Part shown: piece after piece, positions 50,777-60,487 of the stretch
Layout: every line of letters begins with the position of its first letter
Position numbering within the stretch: the first letter of the stretch is position 1
NCBI RefSeq assembly: GCF_025558425.1
Contig: NZ_CP094718.1
Location: 1,736,001 to 1,800,000, forward strand
Origin: Staphylococcus sp. IVB6240
Lineage (GTDB): Bacteria; Bacillota; Bacilli; Staphylococcales; Staphylococcaceae
Length of the DNA: 64,000 nucleotides
Direction: 5' to 3'
The notes under the pieces: model-generated
The model's database searches: none
The model's input: the letters and a program-made list of their open reading frames with translations, nothing else
What the model was told of the DNA's origin: nothing
Program-made: the position numbers and the translations under genes

Positions 50777-52130
50777 TCACATGCTCCTTTATATTAAGTG
50801 TTATCGTCGTTCCCTCTCCGACTGTTGATGCCATAGAAATATCCACCTGATTTTGTTGGGCAATTTCTTTAGCAATATATAGACCAAGGCCACTGCCACC
50901 ACTTTGTCTTGTACGTGCCTTATCCACACGATAAAAGCGATCGAAAATTTTATTTAAACTCTCTTTAGGAATACCTTCACCTTTATCGATGATTTGAATA
51001 TGAATCACTTGGTTCACACGCCCTATTTGAATCACAATCACTTCATCACTATACTTCATGGCATTATCAATAAATATCGTGAAAAGTTGGATCAACTGCT
51101 CCTGACTTGCACTTATATATATGGGCTTCTCTTCACCTTTGATAATAATATCTCGGTCATAAGTCAACATGAACTTTTTAGTCAATTGTCGCAACACTTG
51201 TGTCACATCAAATATGTCCATTTCTGATTGTTGTTTCTTCTGTTGAAACGACGTGATTTGTAACATCTGATTTGTTAAACTTTTCATCCGCTTCGCTTCT
51301 TCATGAATGACATCTAAGCCTTCATCGAGCAATTCCGGCTTTTGCTTGCCAAATCGTTTCAACATGTCACTATAACTATGAATAACGGTAATCGGTGTTT
51401 TAAGCTCATGGGATGCGTTCGCGATGAAACTTTGTTCTTTCTCTTCTTGTTCACTTAATCGTTGCATCATCAAATTGAAGGTATCAGTCAAATCATCCAG
51501 TTCTTTAGTGCTACGTTCCAACTTTTCCACTTTTCGATATCCTTTTGTTTTATTAATATTAGACATTTTATCAATGAGTAAATGAATAGGTTTTAAAATA
51601 TTATGTGTAATGATCATATTTAATATAAAGATAATCAGCGTCAACATCACCGTCGAACCTATCAATATCCACTTGAGTGTTTCAAATGATTCGTGTTTCA
51701 TGTCGACATTTTCATAGATCTGTAAATTGACCGTTTCATCGTTCTCCCATAAGACCGGCACAGATACCATGACAAAATAATGCCCTTTATGTTCAACATA
51801 ACGATCCATCTGTTTATCGGAATACTTAGAGACTAATGAATCATAATCTTTATTTGTCATAATCTGGATTTTTCGTTTATTGTTATGGTCTATGATCGCA
51901 ATCGAACCATCTGATAATAAATGATTTACAATAATCCTTTCATTATCGCCACTATGATTCTGTGATTTTTCTAATTCTTTAATTATATTAACCGCTCTGT
52001 TTTCTATTTGATGCACTTCACTATCAATCGCATTCTTTTTAAATGTCATATACACAAAGACATTTACAATAATTAAAGTAATGACGATCATCATTGTCGT
52101 ATACATTTGAATCTTTGTTCTAAGCTTCAT
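50769..52130 (-). CDS. Sensor histidine kinase, OmpR-partner type
   Basis: A 453-residue classical kinase. Membrane segments at about residues 8-29 and 150-173 flank an extracellular sensor domain of about 120 residues. HAMP follows (about 175-228), then the H-box FIANASHELKTPITVIH near 240, N-box FIDNAMKYSD, G1 DKGEGIP and G2 GGSGLGLYIAKEI. It resembles ArlS, YkoH and other CheY-OmpR partners; I do not assign a name. It overlaps the regulator gene by 11 bases and the PepSY gene by eight. Confidence 0.9.
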   Translation of the reverse strand: MKLRTKIQMYTTMMIVITLIIVNVFVYMTFKKNAIDSEVHQIENRAVNIIKELEKSQNHSGDNERIIVNHLLSDGSIAIIDHNNKRKIQIMTNKDYDSLVSKYSDKQMDRYVEHKGHYFVMVSVPVLWENDETVNLQIYENVDMKHESFETLKWILIGSTVMLTLIIFILNMIITHNILKPIHLLIDKMSNINKTKGYRKVEKLERSTKELDDLTDTFNLMMQRLSEQEEKEQSFIANASHELKTPITVIHSYSDMLKRFGKQKPELLDEGLDVIHEEAKRMKSLTNQMLQITSFQQKKQQSEMDIFDVTQVLRQLTKKFMLTYDRDIIIKGEEKPIYISASQEQLIQLFTIFIDNAMKYSDEVIVIQIGRVNQVIHIQIIDKGEGIPKESLNKIFDRFYRVDKARTRQSGGSGLGLYIAKEIAQQNQVDISMASTVGEGTTITLNIKEHVIE

Positions 52131-52803
52131 ACGACGTATCCTTCAACACATAGCCAATGCCTCGCACACTGGTAATGTAGTCATGTGATGGGCCTAACTT
52201 TTTTCGGATATACCGCACATAAACATCGACAATATTTGTATCTCCCACATAATCAAATCCCCATACTTCCGCAATAATCTGTTCCCTTGCTAGAACTTGA
52301 TTTTTATTACAAACAAAATAATATAACAAGTCGTACTCTCTTTGCGTTAAAGAAATATAAGTTTCATCCGCATAAACTTCTCGTACATTTGTATATATTT
52401 GTAAATTTTTAAACGTGAGTATGTCTTGTGCTGTATCTTGCTGTTGATCTTTCAAATGCACACGTATGCGCGCTAATAACTCTTCAATTTCAAAAGGCTT
52501 TGTCATGTAATCATTGGCACCACTATCCAGGCCACCTACTTTATCCATCACCGTATCTCGTGCTGTGAGCATAATAATGCGTGTCTCTGTATCTGTCATT
52601 CTGATACGGCGTAGTACTTCCAGACCATTTAACTCAGGAATCATGACATCCAGCAAAATCAAATCAACCTTCTCAGTTTCATATAAGTTTAATCCCTGTC
52701 TTCCTGTATATGCCTTTGTCACCTGATATCCTGCAAACTCCAGTTCCAATTCAATCACACGTGCAATTTTTTCATCATCTTCAATAATCAAAATATGCGC
52801 CAT
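52120..52803 (-). CDS. OmpR-family response regulator
   Basis: It has 227 residues. The receiver has Asp52 (DLILLDVMIPE), IIMLTARDT and GANDYMTKPFEIEELLARI. The C-terminal winged helix has TQREYDLLYYFVCNKNQVLAREQI, EVWGFDYVGDTNIVDVYVRYIRKKL and SVRGIGYVL. It is ArlR/YkoG-like in general pattern. The gene begins 11 bp after the SLC13 permease stop and overlaps the kinase gene, so a five-gene transcription unit starting at the glycerate kinase is possible. Confidence 0.92.
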   Translation of the reverse strand: MAHILIIEDDEKIARVIELELEFAGYQVTKAYTGRQGLNLYETEKVDLILLDVMIPELNGLEVLRRIRMTDTETRIIMLTARDTVMDKVGGLDSGANDYMTKPFEIEELLARIRVHLKDQQQDTAQDILTFKNLQIYTNVREVYADETYISLTQREYDLLYYFVCNKNQVLAREQIIAEVWGFDYVGDTNIVDVYVRYIRKKLGPSHDYITSVRGIGYVLKDTSYEA

Positions 52804-52813
52804 AGTTCACCTC

Positions 52814-54187
52814 TTAAAGTGTTAGTCCAATCGGTTGCCAATAACAATAATAGAATAGCACCATCAACATAATATAAACGGGCGTTAAAATCAAACTCAG
52901 CTGCATAAGCTGTTTAGAACTAAATCCTGCGTTACCTTCAAAAAATACCAAAAGCGCTTTAGAGCTCACTGGAAATGTTAAACAATAGTTCATGCCAATG
53001 AGTGCAATAAACACAACAGACGTTGCATTTAACTGATATAACTCTGACAAGACTAAAAAGCTAGGTATCAGAACGATAGCTCTCGTAGTATGACTTGTAA
53101 TGATGAGGTGTGATAATACAGTAACGATACAAATTAATATGAGTATGATACCGTCATGAATATGAGTCATCGTTGTTAATTTTGAAAACAATGACTTTTG
53201 TAGTTGATCGATGACCTTATATTCTACCAGTATGGTACCTAATGCACTTGCTGCTGCTACAAATAAAATCAAATTCCAATTAATAAACTTTAAACTATCT
53301 TTAAAAGTCATCATATTAAAAATAGGTAATGTCATCATTAATGCAATGAAAAGCGTAATGACAGCAATATCGATATGATGAAGCCATTCTGTTAACCAAA
53401 AAATGATAGTAATGAACAGAAGTAATAACGTCTTTTTCTCATGATTCGTATAGGGTTGACTTATATTTGACTGTTCATCCACATCAATTGAGGTATTTGA
53501 CATATGTGTATACCGATAAATCACCCATACCGATACGATCGCTATCACGATACCAAAGGGTGCTGCTAAATATAAAAACTCAAAGTAACTCAGTGCATCT
53601 TTGTTTTGCGCTTGCAGTAACCCCATGCCTATGAGATGACTTCCTGCACCTAACAGTGTCAGATTAGATCCCATTAATATCAGTACAGGAAATAATAAAC
53701 TATAAAACGTCTTATATTGTGGTAACTTTGCAACAATTTGTTGATAGAGTGGTAATAAGATAACCGCTCGAGAAGATGTCGACGGAATCACGATACTGAC
53801 CACTTGTACAAGCACAAAGATTAATCGATTCATTTTACGTGTCTGCCCCTGATTCATCACCCAAGTGGTCATGCGTTGTATCAAGCCACTTTGTTCTAGC
53901 ACACCACTGATCATGAATGCACCGATCATTAGCCAGATAATATCTTGGTTAAATGAATTGAATAACAATGTTTTCGGCAAGCCGAGTACAATTCCTGTTG
54001 TAAGTAACAACAATGCGACAAGTGTTGGTGGTAGTGATGTCATCACAAAGAGTACTAGTGATACGACAAATAAAATAATGCTGAGTTTACCAAAATAGCT
54101 AAAATCGCTTAGTGCAAAAATCATAATGGCGAACAATAAACAAAAGATAGTCACCAGCAACGTTCGGTTAGATTGATTAAACGACAT
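52814..54187 (-). CDS. SLC13/DASS-family anion permease
   Basis: A 457-residue integral membrane protein with 11 or more segments. The family features are two re-entrant regions with SSRAVILLPLYQ near residue 135 and LIITSHTTRAIVLIP near 365, and a C-terminal GMNYCLTFPVSSKALLVFFEG. Relatives carry di- or tricarboxylates, sulfate or similar anions with sodium. Its ATG overlaps the end of the glycerate kinase gene by 11 bases, so glycerate or a related C3/C4 acid is a plausible substrate; this is inference from context. Confidence 0.8.
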   Translation of the reverse strand: MSFNQSNRTLLVTIFCLLFAIMIFALSDFSYFGKLSIILFVVSLVLFVMTSLPPTLVALLLLTTGIVLGLPKTLLFNSFNQDIIWLMIGAFMISGVLEQSGLIQRMTTWVMNQGQTRKMNRLIFVLVQVVSIVIPSTSSRAVILLPLYQQIVAKLPQYKTFYSLLFPVLILMGSNLTLLGAGSHLIGMGLLQAQNKDALSYFEFLYLAAPFGIVIAIVSVWVIYRYTHMSNTSIDVDEQSNISQPYTNHEKKTLLLLFITIIFWLTEWLHHIDIAVITLFIALMMTLPIFNMMTFKDSLKFINWNLILFVAAASALGTILVEYKVIDQLQKSLFSKLTTMTHIHDGIILILICIVTVLSHLIITSHTTRAIVLIPSFLVLSELYQLNATSVVFIALIGMNYCLTFPVSSKALLVFFEGNAGFSSKQLMQLSLILTPVYIMLMVLFYYCYWQPIGLTL

Positions 54188-55352
54188 GTGACTTCATCGC
54201 TTTTCCAATAATAATACCAATCATGACTTTACGCATCGCGTTCTCTGCACAATTTTTGAGCCATCTACTCGCATCCATCATGGCATCTTCTAATGTTGCT
54301 GGTTGTGGAATAATACTGACATATGCATCGATACCATTGTCATAATTAATTTTTGCATCTTTACCAATTGTTCCTGCCAATGCGATAACCGGTTTATGGT
54401 ATAGCTTGGCAATCCTTGCAACTTCTGATGGTATTTTCCCATGTGGTGTTTGATAATCTAAACAACCTTCTGCTGTAAAAACTAAGTCCGCGTTTTGAAT
54501 TGCATCTGAAATCTGAATATACTTCATGATAATTTCAAATCTTGGATGCAATCTTGCACCACAAATGGCAACAAGTCCTGCACCTAGCCCACCTGAAGCA
54601 CCTGTACCTTGGCCATACTTCAAGTCTTCCTTTGAAATTTCTCCATATAAATCTGCTAAGTATTCTAAGTTATGAGATAGCAATACAACTTGTTCTGGCG
54701 TCGCCCCCTTTTGTGGACCGTAAACTTTTGCAACACCAGATTCGCCACAAAGAACATTGTCCCGATTCACAGCAACATCAATAGGTGTATGTATCACTTC
54801 TTCATTCAGACCACTGTAATCTAGCTGATGAATAAGATGAATCTCTCCACCCCCAACTATTTTAATGGGATGCCCAGAAGCATCTAAACAGCGAACACCC
54901 AACGCTTGCGCCATTCCAATACCACCATCATTCGTACCAGAGTCCCCACAGCCAATTAAAATACGCTCTGCCCCATCTTCAACGGCCTTTAAAATCATTT
55001 CTCCGACACCATACGTCGTTGTTTTCATTGGATTTCTCAAATGTTTCGGCACATTTTTTAATCCTGCAATAACCGCCATCTCAATCACCGCAGTTTGTAA
55101 GCCATCTTCATAAAACATGCCATAATACGCATCTATTTTTTCACCTATTGGACCGGTTACTGCATGGTGGATGATTTCACCTGATTTCAACTTTACAATC
55201 GTCTTAGCAAAACCTTCACCGCCATCAACCATGGGGATCACTGTTACATCATGCGTATGATCCACTTTATCAATGCCTTTATGAATCGCCATTCCAACTT
55301 CTTCTGCACTTAAACTCTCTTTAAAACCAGAGGGAATTACTACTATATTCAA
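54177..55352 (-). CDS. Glycerate kinase, GK-II type
   Basis: It phosphorylates D-glycerate (to 2- or 3-phosphoglycerate) with ATP, linking glycerate to lower glycolysis. It has 391 residues. Motifs are PSGFKESLSAEEV near the start, PMVDGGEGFAKT near 40, GCGDSGTNDGGIGMAQALG near 135, GTGASGGLGAGL near 245 and TAEGCLDYQTPHGK near 285. GlxK/GarK is the matching family. It starts the unit with the SLC13 permease. The tail (GIIIGKAMKSHVV) extends slightly past the usual end, into the permease start. Confidence 0.93.
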   Translation of the reverse strand: MNIVVIPSGFKESLSAEEVGMAIHKGIDKVDHTHDVTVIPMVDGGEGFAKTIVKLKSGEIIHHAVTGPIGEKIDAYYGMFYEDGLQTAVIEMAVIAGLKNVPKHLRNPMKTTTYGVGEMILKAVEDGAERILIGCGDSGTNDGGIGMAQALGVRCLDASGHPIKIVGGGEIHLIHQLDYSGLNEEVIHTPIDVAVNRDNVLCGESGVAKVYGPQKGATPEQVVLLSHNLEYLADLYGEISKEDLKYGQGTGASGGLGAGLVAICGARLHPRFEIIMKYIQISDAIQNADLVFTAEGCLDYQTPHGKIPSEVARIAKLYHKPVIALAGTIGKDAKINYDNGIDAYVSIIPQPATLEDAMMDASRWLKNCAENAMRKVMIGIIIGKAMKSHVV

Positions 55353-55468
55353 ATCTCGCCACTCCTTAACGTCTATGATTCATTGACATTAATATAGCGC
55401 GTGATTATTGGACATTACTTAATCAAAAATTAAAATATGATTAGAAAGTCTATGTCCAACAAAAAAAT

Positions 55469-55505
55469 AGCCATACCAAGTGATATAAAACTTGATACAG
55501 CTACT
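55469..55505 (-). terminator. Terminator of tcyABC
   Basis: TAGCCATACCAAGT pairs with ACTTGATACAGCTA (two mismatches); on the minus strand a run of seven U follows. It is only five bases past the tcyC stop. Confidence 0.8.
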
Positions 55506-55509
55506 TTAT

Positions 55510-56238
55510 CTAAATATCTATGACATTAAAGAATTTCTTCAATTCTTCTGTTTGTGGTTGATTGAATAGTATTTCTGGCTTACCTTCTTCACCGATTAAC
55601 CCTTCGTTAATGAAGATCACACGGTCGGACACTTCACGTGCAAAACGCATTTCATGAGTCACAATGACCATTGTCATACCTTCATTCGCTAAATCTTTAA
55701 TCACCTTGAGTACGTCATTGACTAACTCTGGGTCTAATGCAGATGTCGGTTCATCAAATAACATGACTTTTGGATTCATGGCTAAGGCACGCGCAATCGC
55801 CACACGTTGTTGTTGACCACCTGACAAAGCATGAGGTCTTTGATCTTTCACACTTTCTAAGCCAACTTTTCTAAGCAGTTGTAAAGCTTCTTCGTACGCT
55901 TGTTGCTTGTTCATCTTCTTCACTGTCACAAGACCTTCCATCACATTTTCAATAGCTGTCTTATGCGGAAAAAGATTATAACTTTGGAAGACCATACCAG
56001 ATTGTTTTCTTACCGTAATTTGAGACTTTTTGTCATCATTCGTATATGTTTCACCATTAACATATACAGTCCCTTCAGTTGGTAATTCTAATGCATTGAT
56101 CATGCGCAAGAGCGTCGTCTTACCAGAACCCGACTTACCAATTAATGTGATCACTTCACCTTGCGCTACTGAAAGATTAATCCCTTTGATGACTTCTTTA
56201 TCATTAAATGACTTTTTAATATTTTGAAGTTCAATCAT
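55510..56238 (-). CDS. tcyC: Cystine ABC importer, ATP-binding protein TcyC
   Basis: A polar amino acid transport ATPase of 242 residues. Walker [10 protein letters not shown] is near residue 35, Q-loop [13 protein letters not shown], signature LSGGQQQR, Walker [15 protein letters not shown], and H-loop VTHEM. It overlaps tcyB by four bases. With TcyA and TcyB it takes up cystine, a sulfur source. Substrate is assigned from close resemblance of the three proteins to the staphylococcal TcyABC. Confidence 0.88.
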   Translation of the reverse strand: MIELQNIKKSFNDKEVIKGINLSVAQGEVITLIGKSGSGKTTLLRMINALELPTEGTVYVNGETYTNDDKKSQITVRKQSGMVFQSYNLFPHKTAIENVMEGLVTVKKMNKQQAYEEALQLLRKVGLESVKDQRPHALSGGQQQRVAIARALAMNPKVMLFDEPTSALDPELVNDVLKVIKDLANEGMTMVIVTHEMRFAREVSDRVIFINEGLIGEEGKPEILFNQPQTEELKKFFNVIDI

Positions 56239-56954
56239 GCGCGATACCCTCTTTCAATATAAGATTCATAATATGATTGAATCACAGAAATGATAAAACA
56301 TGTAATCCAATATAACAAGGCTACAAGTAAGTAGATGGTTAAGAATTCATATGTTGTTGATGCCACTTCTTGTGCTTTTCTGAACATCTCTGCCACAAGG
56401 ATAAAGCCTAATAAGGATGTATCTTTCACTAAGCTTAAGAATGTATTACCTAAAGCTGGAATAGATACTCTGATTGCCTGAGGTAAAATAATACGTTGGA
56501 CTGTTTGCTTATAGCTCATCCCTATTGAATATGCCGCTTCAGTCTGCCCTTTTGGAATAGACATGATGCCTCCTCTTAAAATTTCAGAAGCATATGCCCC
56601 TACGTTGAGTGACAGACCAATAATCGCCGCTACAACGGGTGTTAAAGTGAGCTGATTGTCCGCATTGCCGGTCGCAAGTCTACCTATTTCAGGAATACCG
56701 TAAAAGATAATGAATAATTGTACGATCATCGGTGTACCTCGAATAATCGATACATAAAAACGTGCAATTCCTCTTAAAACTTTACTGCTTGAAATACGCA
56801 TTAATGCAGTAAATAAGGCTAAAATTAAACCAATAACAAATGTAACAATTGTTATTGGTATAGAGTACTTAACTAAGCCTTCTAACATAGGTAAAAAAGC
56901 TTGTTTCGCAGCTTCTAATGCGTGAATCTGTTCATTATTTAGGTTCTGAAACAT
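56235..56954 (-). CDS. tcyB: Cystine ABC importer, permease TcyB
   Basis: A HisM/GlnP-type permease of 239 residues with about five membrane segments. The family region [20 protein letters not shown] is near residue 90 and the EAA loop [22 protein letters not shown] near 160. It overlaps tcyA by 20 bases and tcyC by four, so the three are tightly coupled. Confidence 0.9.
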   Translation of the reverse strand: MFQNLNNEQIHALEAAKQAFLPMLEGLVKYSIPITIVTFVIGLILALFTALMRISSSKVLRGIARFYVSIIRGTPMIVQLFIIFYGIPEIGRLATGNADNQLTLTPVVAAIIGLSLNVGAYASEILRGGIMSIPKGQTEAAYSIGMSYKQTVQRIILPQAIRVSIPALGNTFLSLVKDTSLLGFILVAEMFRKAQEVASTTYEFLTIYLLVALLYWITCFIISVIQSYYESYIERGYRA

Positions 56955-57717
56955 TTTCGCCGAACCATTTCTTACTAATTTTTTCTAATTCACCATTATC
57001 TTTTAATTTTTTCAAACCTTTATTGAAGTCTTCTACAACTTTGTCATCTGTTTTCTTGCTGAATGCAAATGCTGATTGACTTTGTTCTGCATCACCTTCA
57101 ATTGCTTTAATTTTCGCATTTGGTTTTTGTTTTTTGTAATCTAAATATGAGATATTGTCATTGAAAGTACCTTCAACACGATTAGATTGTAATAAATCCA
57201 TTGCTTGGTTGAAGCCGTCTACTTTTGTAATCTCTGCACCTTTAGATTCTGCAAGCTTACCGTAGTTTGATGTTAATGTTTGTGCAAGTTTTCTATCTTT
57301 CACATCATCAAATGATTTAATATCATTGTTATCTTCCGCAACGACTAATACACCATTTGAATATGTGTATGGGTCTGAGAATTTATATTTTGCTTTTCGT
57401 TCATCGTTAATACCAACTTGGTTAGCAACAACGTCAAAACGACCTGCATCAAGACCTGCAAACATTGAATCCCATTGTGTTTCTTTGAATTCAACTTCAT
57501 AACCCATTTCTTTTGCAACTGCTTTTGTTACTTCTACATCGTAACCTGTTAACTTGTCATTTTTATCATGGAATGTGAATGGTGCGTATGTTCCTTCAGT
57601 TCCTACGACAATCTTTTTATCTTCATTCTTGCTACTGCTATCTTTTGAATCGTTATTATTGCCACATGCTGCGAGTACAATCGCAAAGGCAACCATTAAA
57701 AATAAAATTCTTTTCAT
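56935..57717 (-). CDS. tcyA: Cystine-binding lipoprotein TcyA
   Basis: A type 2 periplasmic-binding-like lipoprotein of 260 residues. The signal peptide ends AIVLAAC (Cys18). The ligand domain has VVGTEGTYAPFTFHD, LTGYDVEVTKAVAKEMG, FDVVANQVGI and TSNYGKLAESKGAEI. An AGAGGGAC site precedes the ATG. It is the first gene of the operon. A TTTATTCCGATT stretch in the leader could be a CymR-type element, but I cannot judge it. Confidence 0.9.
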   Translation of the reverse strand: MKRILFLMVAFAIVLAACGNNNDSKDSSSKNEDKKIVVGTEGTYAPFTFHDKNDKLTGYDVEVTKAVAKEMGYEVEFKETQWDSMFAGLDAGRFDVVANQVGINDERKAKYKFSDPYTYSNGVLVVAEDNNDIKSFDDVKDRKLAQTLTSNYGKLAESKGAEITKVDGFNQAMDLLQSNRVEGTFNDNISYLDYKKQKPNAKIKAIEGDAEQSQSAFAFSKKTDDKVVEDFNKGLKKLKDNGELEKISKKWFGENVSEPK

Positions 57718-57826
57718 TAAATTGTCCCTCTATTCATAGTTTCTCAATCGGAATAAATATATTTTAGTCGCAATCACTTTCTCTGTCAATCAGAAAAGCT
57801 CAAACCTATCTATTTTTCAATTTCTA

Positions 57827-58183
57827 TTATTTTGTTAACTGATAACTGGCTTCAATAAATTCAATTAATTCATCTATTGATCGTAATTCTTCCAAATACA
57901 ATGTCACCCAGTTCGCTTTATTCATATGATAAGCCTCATATACACCTTGTTTTTGTCTCAATGAACCTATGAATTCTTTCTCTACTTTGACATTTACAAC
58001 ATCAATGACTTTATCGCTGTCTATGCCTAGTTTATCTGCTGTAATATCCATAATAAGTGCAAACCATTTACCATTCTTTTGATGCCTTAAAGCAACATAA
58101 TTAGGATATTTCTCCCAGGGATAGTCAGGTATCACACCATATTGTTGTTGAACATATGACAAAACTTGTTCACGTGTTATCAT
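57827..58183 (-). CDS. MmcQ/YjbR-family protein
   Basis: A 118-residue cytoplasmic protein with the family pattern: YGVIPDYPWEKYPNYVALRHQKNGKWFALIMDI, then YHMNKANWVTLYL near residue 90. The fold is CyaY-like; members are sometimes called DNA-binding, with no firm function. I start at the ATG at 58183 with AGGAG eight bases upstream. It is separated from tcyA by 110 bp. Confidence 0.85.
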   Translation of the reverse strand: MITREQVLSYVQQQYGVIPDYPWEKYPNYVALRHQKNGKWFALIMDITADKLGIDSDKVIDVVNVKVEKEFIGSLRQKQGVYEAYHMNKANWVTLYLEELRSIDELIEFIEASYQLTK

Positions 58184-58223
58184 CAAATCATCTCCTATTT
58201 CTCCTTATTATAGTGCTAAAAAA

Positions 58224-58256
58224 AGCACCTTCCAATCAACTGAACTGGAAAGTGCT
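58224..58256 (-). terminator. Terminator of the nitronate monooxygenase gene
   Basis: AGCACCTTCCA pairs with TGGAAAGTGCT (one mismatch); U run on the minus strand. Confidence 0.85.
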
Positions 58257-58263
58257 GATACAT

Positions 58264-59259
58264 TTATGATTCAATCCCACGCATGAGACGATCAACAATT
58301 GCTGATGCTGGCTCAATTTCATTCATAAATGAGATACCGAGACCAAATGATGCATAACCTTTTGATAAATCACCAAATACCATACCATTACGCATCCCTT
58401 TATAGCCGTAGTGTTTATCAAAAATTTCTTGTTTTGTGGCACCTTTATCGCTCATTTCTTGTAGTTCATTTGGCAACTCACCTGGAATTGAACGATAATA
58501 AGAACTGTAGTCGTTATACATTAACATATCCGTGGCATCAACATTTTTAACTTGTTCTTTAATATTTTGAGCCATATTAGATTCTTCTGCCATCAAGAAG
58601 GCACTTCCTACATAAATACCTTCTGCGCCAAGTACCATAGCTGCTTTTGCTGTACGTTCATCAGCAATACCGCCTGCACCAATGACTGGCACACGTCCTT
58701 TTACAGCATCTACAATAAGTGGAATGATTGAGAATGTTCCAATGACACGGTCAGGGACTGTACCACCTTCATCAAATCCAGTCGCAACAATGACATCTGC
58801 CCCACCTTGAATCGCTTCTTCTACATTTTCTACTGATGGTGTATGTGGACGGAATACCACTTTAATACCTTGTTCATGATAACGTTTCGTCCATTCTTTA
58901 TCAAAAGAACCTACCATAACCGCAACTTCAATCCCTGTTTCTACCATAAGATCAAACATTGCTTTTGAAACTTCTTCCACTTCTGGAGATGGACTCACGT
59001 TCATTCCAATTGGATTACTTGTGATTGATCTCGCAATTTCAATCTCTTTACGCATATTTTCAACTGATTTCTCTAGCGTTTCTGCTGTTTCAGTTTGTCC
59101 TGCATTAAATCCTAATACGCCTAAAGCCCCTGCTTTACTAATGGCACCAACAAACTTACCACTTGTTAACCAAAACATTGGTCCTTGGATAATCGGTTTT
59201 TCAATTCCTAATACTTCAGTTACACGGTTTTTCAAAATAATCACCTTTTCCTCAGTCAT
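58264..59259 (-). CDS. Nitronate monooxygenase / NAD(P)H-dependent flavin oxidoreductase
   Basis: An FMN-dependent TIM-barrel enzyme of 331 residues. It begins with PIIQGPMFWLTSGKFVGAISKAG. FMN-phosphate binding is GAGGIADERTAKAAMVLGAEGIYVG near residue 200, and FDEGGTVPD follows an IVATG strand. Relatives oxidise alkyl nitronates or act as 2-nitropropane dioxygenase-like or enoyl-ACP reductase-like enzymes. The substrate here is not determined. It is divergent from a TetR-type regulator that probably controls it. Confidence 0.82.
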   Translation of the reverse strand: MTEEKVIILKNRVTEVLGIEKPIIQGPMFWLTSGKFVGAISKAGALGVLGFNAGQTETAETLEKSVENMRKEIEIARSITSNPIGMNVSPSPEVEEVSKAMFDLMVETGIEVAVMVGSFDKEWTKRYHEQGIKVVFRPHTPSVENVEEAIQGGADVIVATGFDEGGTVPDRVIGTFSIIPLIVDAVKGRVPVIGAGGIADERTAKAAMVLGAEGIYVGSAFLMAEESNMAQNIKEQVKNVDATDMLMYNDYSSYYRSIPGELPNELQEMSDKGATKQEIFDKHYGYKGMRNGMVFGDLSKGYASFGLGISFMNEIEPASAIVDRLMRGIES

Positions 59260-59301
59260 TTAATAAGGTCATTTTATTGTGCATTAAATCACAAAACAAT
59301 G

Positions 59302-59316
59302 GTTATTCAAGATAAC
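59302..59316. promoter_or_regulatory. Palindromic operator candidate in the divergent gap
   Basis: GTTATTCAAGATAAC is an inverted repeat (GTTAT/ATAAC) with a third ATGTTAT half-site next to it. It lies 43 bp before the monooxygenase start and 27 bp before a TATAAT (59344-59349) that should serve the TetR gene. Confidence 0.5.
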
Positions 59317-59379
59317 AATGTTATTTATTTAACAGCAACATGGTATAATGTCCTATATCTTTAAAAAAAGGTGGTTGCA

Positions 59380-59961
59380 ATGAATAAAAATGATTTACGT
59401 TATCGAAAAACTGAATTAAATTTATACAACAGCTACTTAACTTTATTAGAAAAAATGCCCGATAAAGAGATTACAATCACTAAAATATGTGAACAAGCAC
59501 TATGTAGTCGTAATACATTTTATCTACATTACACATCTAAAGATCATTTGCATGAATCAATGGTGACAGCCTTACTACAAAAGATGGCAAGTGCCTTTAT
59601 GTCTCATGTTGAACATGCTCGTCAAATTAGTACAAAACACTACATCTCTTATAATGAAGCAATCATCAATAGTGTCATCGAAAATAAACGGGTGCTCACT
59701 GTATTTATAAAAAACGATGACGGCTCTTTCTTTAAACAATTCAACAAAAATATAGAGTCAACTGTTTATCATGAAACTTCTTCTCTTTCTCAACATGAAG
59801 ATCTAACGACAAGAAAGCTATTTGCAGCGTACCTTTCTTCAAGTGTCACTGGATTTATTTTTGAATGGCTCAGCAATGATGACATTACAGATGAAGCAGC
59901 AAAGAAAGTACTCCATCAGGTTCATATCCACACGATGTCTACCTTTACAAAAACGTTATAG
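59380..59961 (+). CDS. TetR-family transcriptional regulator
   Basis: A 193-residue regulator. The N-terminal helix-turn-helix is EITITKICEQALCSRNTFYLHYTSKDHL (residues about 25-52), the TetR pattern ending in FYxHYxSKxxL. The C-terminal ligand domain is undescribed; it resembles the DUF-type TetR_C domains of staphylococcal regulators. I start at 59380, five bases after AAGGTGG. It probably represses itself and the flavin oxidoreductase. Confidence 0.85.
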   Translation: MNKNDLRYRKTELNLYNSYLTLLEKMPDKEITITKICEQALCSRNTFYLHYTSKDHLHESMVTALLQKMASAFMSHVEHARQISTKHYISYNEAIINSVIENKRVLTVFIKNDDGSFFKQFNKNIESTVYHETSSLSQHEDLTTRKLFAAYLSSSVTGFIFEWLSNDDITDEAAKKVLHQVHIHTMSTFTKTL

Positions 59962-59969
59962 ATATAGCA

Positions 59970-60002
59970 AAGCACTCACTTCTCTTTATGAAATGAGTGC
60001 TT
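59970..60002 (+). terminator. Terminator of the TetR gene
   Basis: AAGCACTCA pairs with TGAGTGCTT, followed by T residues. Confidence 0.85.
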
Positions 60003-60011
60003 TTAGTATGA

Positions 60012-60185
60012 TTATTCGTTTTCTTTTTTATAATTCTTTTTTACAAATGTCGACGTAACCACGACCAGTACCGATATCATAACTCCAGATCCCGTTAGTA
60101 AATAAATTATTATAAATTGATTTCGTATATATTAAACTCTTAGAAACCCAGGAATTAATGGCATATTGACATCTTGTAAACAATG
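60012..60185 (-). pseudogene. Decayed C-terminal remnant of a membrane protein gene
   Basis: On the minus strand one frame reads VNMPLIPGFLRV, a stop at 60132-60134, then YIRNQFIIIYLLTGSGVMIS and on through a hydrophobic segment to FVKKNYKKENE and a TAA at 60012. It looks like the last membrane segment and charged tail of a lost transporter or sensor. Only about 57 codons can be followed and no family is recognised. Confidence 0.4.
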
Positions 60186-60439
60186 TAGCTATTATAGATC
60201 GATATACAATTAATACTCATTTAATATCTAGAACTAAAAGTATTTCTTGCTCCGTGTTGTTCATTGTATTGTACTCGAAAGCTCTTAAACTATTGATGAG
60301 ATAAACTTTATTGCTGCTTTTCATCTATCTTAACTATCATATGAAATACTTATCTCATAGTATTTACTTATACTCAAAATAATTAGATCATCTTTCATAA
60401 GACTTAAATGAAATTTCAAAAACACTTAGAATATTTAAA
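60186..60439. other. Intergenic, nothing supported
   Basis: AT-rich sequence with no reading frame, RNA gene or strong repeat that I can support. It may be further decay of the remnant to its left. Confidence 0.5.
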
Positions 60440-60487
60440 CATATAAGCTAAAAGCTAAGCATATAAGCTTAGCTTTTAGCTTATATG
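60440..60487. repeat. Perfect 21-bp inverted repeat with 6-base loop
   Basis: C plus ATATAAGCTAAAAGCTAAGC (60440-60460) is exactly complementary to 60467-60487, enclosing ATATAA. Each arm itself holds two AAGCTAA-type repeats. The right arm overlaps the last codons of the small frame at 60476-60661. Flanks lack a T run on either side, so it is not a typical terminator. Confidence 0.85.
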
